The notes beneath the pieces were generated by a model that did no database searches, had not been told where the DNA came from, and saw only the letters and a list, made by a program, of their open reading frames with translations. The position numbers and the translations under genes are program-made. A stretch of 11,342 nt of DNA from Clostridia bacterium (GTDB taxonomy: Bacteria; Bacillota; Sulfobacillia; SLMV01), in the NCBI GenBank assembly GCA_003554565.1, contig PWGR01000143.1, forward strand, positions 1-11,342, in the 5' to 3' direction. Below are positions 1 through 6,037 of this stretch, in pieces. Positions within the stretch are counted from its first letter, which is position 1; each line of letters starts with the position of its first letter.

Positions 1-1185
1 CGTCTTGAACTGGATCACGTACTCGCGCAGTTCATCCGGTATGAAGTGCACGATCTGGATAGGCCGGTGCGCAATATCTTGCGTATGGGCCTGTACCAGC
101 TGCGCTACATGCGCGTTCCAGCTTACGCGGCGTGCGACCGTGCCGTGGAGTTGGCGCGACGGGCGGGTTGCAGACGCGCCTCCGGGCTGGTGAACGGGGT
201 GTTGAGAAATGCGGCGCGTGCGGGAAGTGACGTCGAGTACCCGGACCGAGATGCCGATCCGGTGCGATGGATTGCCGTAACCGAGAGCCACCCGGTGTGG
301 GTGGTGCGGCGTTGGATCGAAGAATACGGGGTACAGGAGGCCCGGCGGATATGCCGTGCCAATAACCGTCCTCCTTCTGTAAATCTACGGGTTAACCAGA
401 GAAAGATCTCACGGTCGGAGCTGCTGCAGCGATTCGCTGTGGCCGGCATGCAGGCGGATTGTGGCCGGTGGGCCCCGCATGCGCTCTACTGGGGGTCGCG
501 TGGCTCCCCGCACGCCCTTCAGGAATACGAGGACGGACTCTTTTCAGTACAGGGTGAAGGATCCCAGCTGGCGGTTGCAGCGGCCGGAGCGCAGCCGGGT
601 ATGAGGGTCCTTGAACCCTGCGCCGGGCGTGGGGGAAAGACGACTTACTTGGCGGAGGTGATGGACGACCAGGGAGAAATAACTGCAGTGGACCTGCATG
701 AGTTCAAGCTGGATGTACTGCATCGCCACTGCCGTCGCCTTGGACTGCGGATTGTACGTACGCAGCAGGCAGATGCGAGGTCACTACCACTCGACGGGCG
801 GGAATTCGACCTGGTATTTGTCGATGCACCGTGCAGCGGATCGGGGATTTTCCGCCGTCACCCGGATGCGCGCTGGCACCGGGACGAAGAAATTGCTGAG
901 CGTATGCAGAAGCTGCAGGGGGAGATCCTCCGGGCCGTAGCGCGACTGGTTGCACCCGGCGGCATCTTGGTGTACTGCACCTGTTCCCTGTTGGCGTCGG
1001 AAAATGAGGATGTCATGGACCGGTTCCTGCAGGAACAACAGGAGTTCTGCCGCGATGAGTTTCCCGGCAGCTTTCCTGCCGGTATTCGGCAGCAGAGCGG
1101 CACTGTGAAGTTGCTCCCGCATCTGCACGACACGGATGGGTTTTTTATCGCCAGACTACGTCGAAGCGAGGGGGTTGGCAAATAG
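1..1185 (+). CDS. rsmB: 16S rRNA m5C967 methyltransferase RsmB (5' end outside window)
   Basis: SAM-dependent RNA cytosine-5 methyltransferase acting on 16S rRNA (C967 in E. coli numbering). The reading frame is open from base 1, and similarity to the N-terminal NusB-like RNA-binding domain already covers the first codons (RNILRMGLYQLRYMRVPA at about 70-125). The GTG at 46 is therefore internal and the true start lies left of the window. The catalytic domain shows a SAM-binding loop (EPCAGRGGKT, about 613-642; many relatives have CAAPGGKT), motif IV DAPCSGSG with one catalytic Cys (codon 832-834), and motif VI YCTCS with the second Cys (codon about 982-984). Both cysteines of the RsmB/Nop2 mechanism are present, so the enzyme should be active. 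The stop codon directly touches the ATG of rlmN (0 bp gap), implying co-transcription. In Bacillus rsmB also precedes rlmN. Confidence 0.95.
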   Translation, partial: RLELDHVLAQFIRYEVHDLDRPVRNILRMGLYQLRYMRVPAYAACDRAVELARRAGCRRASGLVNGVLRNAARAGSDVEYPDRDADPVRWIAVTESHPVWVVRRWIEEYGVQEARRICRANNRPPSVNLRVNQRKISRSELLQRFAVAGMQADCGRWAPHALYWGSRGSPHALQEYEDGLFSVQGEGSQLAVAAAGAQPGMRVLEPCAGRGGKTTYLAEVMDDQGEITAVDLHEFKLDVLHRHCRRLGLRIVRTQQADARSLPLDGREFDLVFVDAPCSGSGIFRRHPDARWHRDEEIAERMQKLQGEILRAVARLVAPGGILVYCTCSLLASENEDVMDRFLQEQQEFCRDEFPGSFPAGIRQQSGTVKLLPHLHDTDGFFIARLRRSEGVGK

Positions 1186-2241
1186 ATGCAGCGCGTTATC
1201 CTTTTGGGCCGTACACAGGAAGAGCTCGGTGAGCTGCTGACGGAGATGGGGGAGCCTTCTTACCGCGCGCAGCAGGTCATGCAATGGATATATCAGCACA
1301 GGGAGAATGACTTCTCTCGCATGACCAACCTGCCGTCCGCCCTCCGGCACCGGCTCCGGGAGACTTCCAGGGTCAACGATCTACAGATCGTCGACAGCAG
1401 TGAGGATGGGGACAGTACGGAGAAGATCGCCCTGCAGCTGAGCGACGGTGAGATAATCGAATCGGTTCTCATAAGGCGGCGCTATGGCAACTCAGTTTGC
1501 CTGTCGACGCAGGTGGGATGTCCCATTGGCTGCCCACTGTGTGCTTCCGGCATGGACGGTTTCACCCGCGATCTTACTGCAGCGGAGATAACCGGCCAGT
1601 GGTTTGAAATCCAGCGCCGCCTCGACCCGGGGTCCGAACGTATTTCGCATGTAGTTTTTATGGGCAGCGGGGAGCCGCTTCTCAACTACTCCAACACCCT
1701 GCGGGCAGTTCGCCTGCTTGGAGGGGAGGACGGTGCCGGTATCAGCTACCGACGGATCACTCTTTCCACCGTGGGGCTAGTTCCGGAGATGAAGCGGCTC
1801 GCAAGAGAGGATCTGCCGGTAACGTTGGCGGTCTCGCTGCATGCTCCTAATGACTATCTGCGAGATCGACTGGTGCCCATCAATGAGAAGTACCCGCTGG
1901 AGGTGCTAATCCCTGCCTGTAAGGAATATGCAGAGGGTACGGGGAGAAGAGTTAGCTTCGAGTATGCTATGATTGAACAAGTGAACGATTATCCGGAGCT
2001 GGCGCGGGAGCTGGCCATCCTGTTGGCTGACGTCAAGTGCCACATAAACCTGATTCCGCTTAATCCCGTTCCGGGTTCGGATTACTCAGCATCATCGGAG
2101 GATGCGTTGACCAGATTCTACCGGATTCTGACCGACCTGGGCTTGAATGCGACGGTGCGGCGATCATCCGGCCTGGATATAGATGCTGGGTGCGGGCAGC
2201 TCCGGAGGCGCATCACCGCCAGGGAGAGAGACTCTACTTGA
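1186..2241 (+). CDS. rlmN: 23S rRNA A2503 C2-methyltransferase / tRNA A37 methyltransferase RlmN (radical SAM)
   Basis: Dual-specificity RNA methyltransferase that puts a methyl group on C2 of A2503 in 23S rRNA and A37 of some tRNAs, using radical SAM chemistry. The 351-residue length is typical. The iron-sulfur motif CxxxCxxC is at residues 112, 116 and 119. The two cysteines of the methyl-transfer mechanism are visible: Cys105 in VCLSTQVGC, and Cys336 in DIDAGCGQLR, which carries the methyl intermediate in the family. GEP (162-164) and NPVPGSDY (293-300) are further family signatures. The start ATG follows the rsmB stop with no gap, and a GAGGGGG ribosome site lies inside the end of rsmB. 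The resistance methylase Cfr is the main alternative. The position between rsmB and prkC argues for the housekeeping enzyme RlmN. Confidence 0.95.
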   Translation: MQRVILLGRTQEELGELLTEMGEPSYRAQQVMQWIYQHRENDFSRMTNLPSALRHRLRETSRVNDLQIVDSSEDGDSTEKIALQLSDGEIIESVLIRRRYGNSVCLSTQVGCPIGCPLCASGMDGFTRDLTAAEITGQWFEIQRRLDPGSERISHVVFMGSGEPLLNYSNTLRAVRLLGGEDGAGISYRRITLSTVGLVPEMKRLAREDLPVTLAVSLHAPNDYLRDRLVPINEKYPLEVLIPACKEYAEGTGRRVSFEYAMIEQVNDYPELARELAILLADVKCHINLIPLNPVPGSDYSASSEDALTRFYRILTDLGLNATVRRSSGLDIDAGCGQLRRRITARERDST

Positions 2242-2282
2242 ACGCAGATCGCGATGCATTCTCGTCGGGGGTGAGTTGGTAG

Positions 2283-4244
2283 GTGATAGGAAGGATCCTG
2301 GGGGACCGATACGAGATACTGGAGCGGATCGGAAGCGGCGGGATGTCACTAGTTTACAGGGCTCACTGCTCCTACCTGCGCCGCGACGTGGCGATTAAGA
2401 TCCTCCGCAACCAGTATGCCGACGATGCAGAGTTTTTGCGGCACTTCCGTCGTGAAGCGCGGGCTGCCGCCCGACTCTCTCACCCCAACATTGTAAACAT
2501 ATATGACGTCGGTCAGGATGAAGATCTCGAAATATCGTATATCATCATGGAGCTTGTGACGGGACAGAGCCTGAAGAGCATCGTAGCAGAGCACGGCCCG
2601 CTCGACCTGGACGACGCACTTGCAATCACTGACCAGATACTCAGTGCACTGGAGTCAGCCCACAAAAACGGCGTGATCCACCGGGATATCAAGCCGGACA
2701 ATGTAATGGTGGATGAATCCGGGAGAGTAAAGGTGGCGGACTTTGGAATTGCCCGCGCGCAGGGCACAGGTACTTTCGTTCCGGGTGACAAGATTGTGGG
2801 TTCTGTGCGGTACATGTCTCCCGAACAGGCGCGCGGCAGGCACACGGATGCCCGCTCGGATCTGTACAGTGTGTCCATTGTGCTGTATGAGATGCTGACT
2901 GGTGCTGTCCCGTTTGATGGTGACAGTACCATTGGCGTGGCACTTCGTCAGATGAATGATGAACCGGAGCCAATTCATCGTGTGCGCCAGGATATCCCGC
3001 GCCCCCTGAGTGATGTGATCATGTCTGCTCTCGCCAAGGCCCCGACCGATCGCTTTGCCAGTGCCGGCCAGATGCGGGAGGCCCTCGAAGCCGCCCGCCA
3101 GGGACGGTCCCTCACCGATAGGGGGAGGACACACCAGGGCATGGACGACACGCGCGTGGTAGGCCGTACGCCCGGTGAGATGGGTGAGCGTGGTTTGCGC
3201 GGCCCGGCGGTCTCAGAGCACCGCAGTCGGGACTCCGAGGCTTACAGATCAAATGATATGGAGTTTGAGGAGGACGAGCTTGAGCTGCCCCGTCGCAGAT
3301 GGGGCTGGACCGCGGTGATCTGGATCCTGCTGCTTTTGGCCGCCAGTGCGGTGGTTGGATACAGTGCCTACTGGGTCTGGGACTGGTTTGCCGTCCCCAT
3401 AGTTGAGGTGCCCGACGTACAGGGAGAACGGGTACCCACAGCAGAGGCGGTGTTGGTGGAGCACGGACTCGAGGCAGAGATTGTCGCCTCGAGTCATGAC
3501 GACGAGGTGCCGGCGAATCACGTCCTCAGTCAGAAACCGGGATCGGGCAATCAAGTTCGCCGGGGCCAGACAGTAGAACTGACTGTGAGTGAAGGCCCCC
3601 ATTGGGTGGAGGGCGGAGTGCCCGATGTGACCGGTGAGTCCCGGCTGTCTGCCCAGGTCTCCCTGGAGAATGTCGGTTTGACGGTTGATTTTGCAGAAGA
3701 GTACCACGATGAGATTCCCTCGGGACGCGTGATCGATCAAATTCCCGAGGCCGGAGCCCGGGTCCAGCACGGAAGCGAGATACTTCTTGAGATCAGTAAG
3801 GGGCCCGAGCCCCGTCCATTTGCCCTGCCGGGATACATCGGCGAGGAGGAAGAGCCGACAAGAGAAGATATGGAGGATAAGGGCTTGCGGGTGCGAGTGG
3901 TTCGCGAATCAGCCGACCTGCCGTCTGGTTTAGTGGTGCAGCAGGATCCCAATCCCGGGACCGAAGTGGCCGCCGGTGATACGGTAACGCTGATTGTAAG
4001 TGAGGGGTCGGACCGGGATCTGAATGAGGATGTCATTACCGTTTCTGTCCCATCTGAACCTGACGAGCAGGTCATTCGGGTGGAGCTGATCGACAGGCGT
4101 CAGTCAGCCCGGGTGGTGTTTCATGACCGGGTGCAGGGCGGTACCGAGCTGGACATCCCGGTCTACTGGTCCGGTGAGGCTGCGCGCGTCTTCGTGTACA
4201 GCGGGGATTCACCCATAGAGGCGATCACGCTCAGGGATGAGTAA
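2283..4244 (+). CDS. prkC: PASTA-domain Ser/Thr protein kinase PrkC (Stk/PknB type)
   Basis: Membrane-anchored Hanks-type kinase that senses peptidoglycan fragments and phosphorylates proteins of cell-wall synthesis, translation and, in Bacillus, spore germination. Kinase domain about 10-270: glycine loop GSGGMS (17-22), VAIK lysine 39, HRDIKPDN (133-140), DFG (153-155), MSPEQARG (178-185). The activation segment (160-177) keeps threonines 162 and 164. A linker rich in Arg and Asp leads to one membrane helix (about 342-362), followed outside by three PASTA repeats (about 373-437, 445-507, 511-575). A roughly 75-residue C-terminal region resembles in position the extra domain of Bacillus PrkC. 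The start is GTG at 2283: the kinase fold begins within ten residues and GGGGGTG lies about 10 bp upstream. The gap after rlmN is only 41 bp and holds no phosphatase gene, unlike Bacillus, where prpC sits there. The extracellular part is strongly acidic. Confidence 0.95.
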   Translation: MIGRILGDRYEILERIGSGGMSLVYRAHCSYLRRDVAIKILRNQYADDAEFLRHFRREARAAARLSHPNIVNIYDVGQDEDLEISYIIMELVTGQSLKSIVAEHGPLDLDDALAITDQILSALESAHKNGVIHRDIKPDNVMVDESGRVKVADFGIARAQGTGTFVPGDKIVGSVRYMSPEQARGRHTDARSDLYSVSIVLYEMLTGAVPFDGDSTIGVALRQMNDEPEPIHRVRQDIPRPLSDVIMSALAKAPTDRFASAGQMREALEAARQGRSLTDRGRTHQGMDDTRVVGRTPGEMGERGLRGPAVSEHRSRDSEAYRSNDMEFEEDELELPRRRWGWTAVIWILLLLAASAVVGYSAYWVWDWFAVPIVEVPDVQGERVPTAEAVLVEHGLEAEIVASSHDDEVPANHVLSQKPGSGNQVRRGQTVELTVSEGPHWVEGGVPDVTGESRLSAQVSLENVGLTVDFAEEYHDEIPSGRVIDQIPEAGARVQHGSEILLEISKGPEPRPFALPGYIGEEEEPTREDMEDKGLRVRVVRESADLPSGLVVQQDPNPGTEVAAGDTVTLIVSEGSDRDLNEDVITVSVPSEPDEQVIRVELIDRRQSARVVFHDRVQGGTELDIPVYWSGEAARVFVYSGDSPIEAITLRDE

Positions 4245-4262
4245 GAATGGGAGGTTATAGCA

Positions 4263-4937
4263 GTGTCTGTAGCAGTTGAGTGGCACGATATGAGCAGGGT
4301 GCTGATTTCCCCCTCGATCCTGTCCGCCGACCCTGCCCAGGTTGTGGAGGGGGTCCGGATGGCCGAGGAGGCCGGAGCTGATCTTCTGCATATTGATGTG
4401 ATGGACGGACACTTCGTTCCCAATTTGAGTTTCGGACCCGAGCTGGTTAGATCAATCCGCAGCCATACACATCTCGGGCTGGAGATTCACTTGATGGTGG
4501 ATAATCCCGCCGGTATCATTCCCCTTTTCGCCGAAGCTGGTGCGGACATCATCGCCTTTCACCGGGAGACCTCCCCCCACTGTCGTCGGCTACTGGAGGA
4601 GGTTCGACGTCTCGGATGTCTATCCGGAGTTGCGTACACTCCCGCTCAGTCACTTCAGGACCTGCATCTCATCCGGGATGTCGCGGATGAGGTTGTTATC
4701 ATGGGAGTCAACCCGGGCTTTTCGGGAGGCGAGTTCATCCCCGGCACTGGTGATCGAGTGCGGCACGCCGCTGAAGTGATCGGGGAACGTGAGGTGCGTA
4801 TTGCCGTCGATGGAGGTGTCGACCTGCAGAATGCAGCCACCCTTCGAAAATGCGGGGCAAGCCTTCTGGTTTCTGGATCATGTTTCTTTGCGGCCGACGA
4901 CCCTGCGGCCGCTGTACGCACTCTCCGGGGAAGCTGA
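4263..4937 (+). CDS. rpe: Ribulose-phosphate 3-epimerase
   Basis: Cytosolic TIM-barrel enzyme that interconverts ribulose-5-phosphate and xylulose-5-phosphate in the pentose phosphate pathway. Family signatures in order: ISPSILSAD near the N terminus, HIDVMDGHFVPN (metal ligands and the first catalytic Asp), HLMV, MGVNPGFSGG (phosphate-binding loop; usual form MSVNPGFGGQ), and VDGGV with the second catalytic Asp. The length of 224 residues is normal. The GTG at 4263 is chosen as start because GGGAGG (4249-4254) lies 8 bp upstream. The ATG at 4290 would give an N terminus closer to many relatives but has only a weak ribosome site. It follows prkC by 18 bp. In Bacillus rsgA (cpgA) lies between prkC and rpe; here it is absent. 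Confidence 0.93.
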   Translation: MSVAVEWHDMSRVLISPSILSADPAQVVEGVRMAEEAGADLLHIDVMDGHFVPNLSFGPELVRSIRSHTHLGLEIHLMVDNPAGIIPLFAEAGADIIAFHRETSPHCRRLLEEVRRLGCLSGVAYTPAQSLQDLHLIRDVADEVVIMGVNPGFSGGEFIPGTGDRVRHAAEVIGEREVRIAVDGGVDLQNAATLRKCGASLLVSGSCFFAADDPAAAVRTLRGS

Positions 4938-4970
4938 TTGCCGCATACCTGCACGAAATCCGCTGAAACC

Positions 4971-4978
4971 CATATACT
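4971..4978 (+). promoter_or_regulatory. Possible sigma-E -10 element upstream of the small membrane protein and spoVM
   Basis: CATATACT matches 7 of 8 positions of the Bacillus sigma-E -10 consensus (CATACAnT), and Bacillus spoVM is a sigma-E gene. The expected -35 region 13-14 bp upstream (about 4950-4957) matches only in its first bases (GCA). Transcription from here would start at about 4985, just before the ribosome site at 4988. Suggestive only. Confidence 0.3.
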
Positions 4979-5001
4979 GATTGAGCCGAGGAGGCTGGGA
5001 G

Positions 5002-5166
5002 ATGCGGCGGATGGGAATGGGTTGGCGGTACAGGAGAAAGTGGCTGGGCCCCGTCCTGATTGGCGCCGGCGCACTGGTGTTGGCGCTCATGTTACCGGGC
5101 TGGTTCTGGCCAGTCGCGTTGGGCGTCGGTTTGATTGTCGGGGGCGTATTTCTCGTGAAGAGGTAA
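5002..5166 (+). CDS. Small two-helix membrane protein of unknown function (54 aa)
   Basis: I do not recognise a named family. The chosen ATG at 5002 has an excellent ribosome site (GAGGAGG, 4988-4994, 7 bp spacing). A TTG at 4981 would add seven residues but would place this ribosome site inside the gene. The product has a basic N terminus (MRRMGMGWRYRRK), then two hydrophobic stretches (about residues 17-31 and 34-51) separated only by PGW, and ends FLVKR. This predicts a tight membrane hairpin with positive charges at both ends, so both termini are probably on the cytoplasmic side. It lies 64 bp after rpe and 39 bp before spoVM, on the same strand, so co-expression with spoVM during sporulation is plausible. 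In Bacillus thiN occupies this interval; this protein is unrelated to that soluble enzyme. Confidence 0.75.
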   Translation: MRRMGMGWRYRRKWLGPVLIGAGALVLALMLPGWFWPVALGVGLIVGGVFLVKR

Positions 5167-5205
5167 AGACTTCGTTGAATGGCTGAATACGCGGGGGGGA
5201 GTAGA

Positions 5206-5286
5206 ATGAAAGTAGCGGTAATAAGGGTACCAAAGTTTCTGGGCAGGATTCTTCATTTTGTACTCGGACTGTTCGGGATGAGATGA
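5206..5286 (+). CDS. spoVM: Stage V sporulation protein SpoVM (26 aa)
   Basis: Small amphipathic-helix peptide that binds the positively curved outer forespore membrane and anchors the coat ATPase SpoIVA. Its 26 residues equal the length of the Bacillus subtilis protein, and the two align without gaps: MK at the start, I6, then PKFLG at 9-13 including Pro9, which is needed for curvature sensing, then I15, L20, G21 and F23 (comparison from memory). A strong purine-rich ribosome site (GGGGGGGAG) sits 4-6 bp upstream of the ATG. The position between rpe and the oppositely oriented rpmB is the same as in Bacillus, which makes the call firm despite the tiny size. It is the best evidence in the window that the organism forms endospores. 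Genes this short are often missed by automatic gene callers. Confidence 0.93.
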   Translation: MKVAVIRVPKFLGRILHFVLGLFGMR

Positions 5287-5299
5287 GAGTCGGGACCAC

Positions 5300-5331
5300 G
5301 AACGCGTCCGCCAAGTCGAGCGGACGCGTTC
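5300..5331. terminator. Perfect 12-bp hairpin between convergent spoVM and rpmB
   Basis: GAACGCGTCCGC (5300-5311) pairs perfectly with GCGGACGCGTTC (5320-5331) around an 8-nt loop. It lies 13 bp after the spoVM stop and 15 bp beyond the rpmB stop, so it is placed to end transcription from both sides. Neither strand has a T-run after the stem, so it is not a textbook intrinsic terminator. It may act as a bidirectional barrier or as a 3'-end protecting structure. Confidence 0.6.
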
Positions 5332-5346
5332 ATCGTCGATCATCGA

Positions 5347-5538
5347 TCACAGGGCCTTTTCCACCCGCCCCGATCGCAGACACCGGGTGCAGATGTTAAT
5401 CTTCTTTACCCTTCCATCCATCTTAACCCGCACCTTCTGAATGTTGGGCTTGAAGGTCCGCTTGTTGCGGTTAATTGCGTGGCTTACGCGGTGACCGCTC
5501 AATTTCCCTTTTTCACAGATTTCACATCGCTTGGCCAT
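5347..5538 (-). CDS. rpmB: 50S ribosomal protein L28
   Basis: Structural protein of the large ribosomal subunit. The 63-residue product starts MAKRCEICEKGKLSGHRVSH and has the family's basic central part. Two CxxC pairs (Cys5/Cys8 and Cys50/Cys53) show the zinc-binding (C+) form of L28 rather than the zinc-free form. The ribosome site GGAGG (complement of 5547-5551) is 8 bp from the ATG. It is transcribed against all its neighbours, converging on spoVM and diverging from yloU. Bacillus has the same arrangement, so this is inherited synteny and not a local inversion. Confidence 0.96.
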   Translation of the reverse strand: MAKRCEICEKGKLSGHRVSHAINRNKRTFKPNIQKVRVKMDGRVKKINICTRCLRSGRVEKAL

Positions 5539-5563
5539 GCTGGTCGCCTCCAGGGATTGTGTT

Positions 5564-5591
5564 TTGTAAGAAGATATACTAAGTTTACACT
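5564..5591 (+). promoter_or_regulatory. Candidate vegetative promoter of yloU-fakA-recG
   Basis: TTGTAA (5564-5569) and TACACT (5586-5591), each 4 of 6 to consensus, have a 16-bp spacer. Transcription would start near 5598 and give a leader of roughly 65-70 nt containing a short GC hairpin (CCCCG 5616-5620 with CGGGG 5630-5634). No other promoter-like sequence is obvious before yloU. Confidence 0.3.
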
Positions 5592-5607
5592 GAGTATTCT
5601 ATCAGTG
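5588..5607. promoter_or_regulatory. Palindrome overlapping both divergent promoters (possible operator)
   Basis: CACTGA (5588-5593) and TCAGTG (5602-5607) form a perfect 6-bp inverted repeat around 8 bp. It overlaps the -10 of the candidate yloU promoter and contains the -10 of the candidate rpmB promoter. A protein bound here could control both directions. No known regulator motif is recognised. Confidence 0.3.
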
Positions 5608-5624
5608 AAAGGACGCCCCGTCGA
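5596..5624 (-). promoter_or_regulatory. Candidate vegetative promoter of rpmB
   Basis: Read on the minus strand, TCGACG (5624-5619; 4 of 6 to TTGACA) and TAGAAT (5601-5596; 5 of 6 to TATAAT) are separated by 17 bp. This would give a leader of about 50 nt before the rpmB ATG. The -10 lies inside the palindrome at 5588-5607. Confidence 0.4.
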
Positions 5625-5665
5625 GAGACCGGGGGGTTCCGATACGAGGTGGAAGGGGTCGAGAT

Positions 5666-6037
5666 ATGACCCATCATATAGACTCAAATGTCGGCGACAT
5701 CACGCTCAGTGATTCACTCGTGGCCAATCTGGCCGGTATTGCCACAACCGAGTGTTACGGCGTGGCCGGTATGGTCGCGCGGAATATACAGGACGGGATC
5801 TCTGCCGCACTGGGACAGGACAATCTCGCCCGTGGAGTTGGCGTGCGGGCCCCGACCGATGAGGAGGGGCTGGTCATCACCGTCAATATCATAGTCGGTT
5901 ATGGGGTCAACATTGCGGAGGTGGCCCGGAATATCAGAGAGAAAGTCAGATATGTGGTCGGTCACTGCACCGGGATACCGGTCTCGCGAGTCGATGTGCA
6001 TGTGCGCGGAGTGAAGGTGACGTCGATCGATGACTGA
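5666..6037 (+). CDS. yloU: Asp23/Gls24 family envelope-stress protein (YloU)
   Basis: Small Asp23-family (DUF322) protein of unclear biochemical function. Relatives are linked to alkaline shock and cell-envelope homeostasis, and many are membrane-associated through partners. At 123 residues it has the usual length of Bacillus YloU. Family features are ITLSDSLVANLAGIATTECYG-type segments near residues 12-32, a VxGVAGM-like turn, the central VITVNIIVGYGVNIAEVA strand-helix stretch, and a C terminus with SRVDVHVRGVKV. There is no signal peptide or membrane helix. The ribosome site GGAAGGGG (5651-5658) is 7 bp before the ATG. The stop overlaps the fakA start by 8 bp, so the two are translationally coupled, as in the conserved yloU-yloV pair. 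Confidence 0.93.
   Translation: MTHHIDSNVGDITLSDSLVANLAGIATTECYGVAGMVARNIQDGISAALGQDNLARGVGVRAPTDEEGLVITVNIIVGYGVNIAEVARNIREKVRYVVGHCTGIPVSRVDVHVRGVKVTSIDD

Noticed and set aside
46..1185. GTG at 46 as the start of rsmB
   Set aside because: The frame is open to base 1 and similarity to the NusB-like domain covers the codons before 46, so the gene begins outside the window.
1186..2241. Cfr-type 23S rRNA C8 methylase (antibiotic resistance)
   Set aside because: The conserved housekeeping position between rsmB and prkC favours RlmN, and nothing in the surroundings suggests a mobile resistance gene.
3249..3770. Long minus-strand open frame (173 codons) opposite prkC
   Set aside because: It lies entirely antisense to the PASTA region, has no ribosome site or family resemblance, and is explained by the codon bias of prkC.
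4290..4937. ATG at 4290 as the start of rpe
   Set aside because: It fits many family N termini but lacks a good ribosome site; GTG at 4263 has GGGAGG at 8 bp. Not fully excluded.
4981..5166. TTG at 4981 as start of the small membrane protein
   Set aside because: The strong GAGGAGG site at 4988-4994 is correctly spaced for ATG 5002 and would lie inside the gene if TTG were used.
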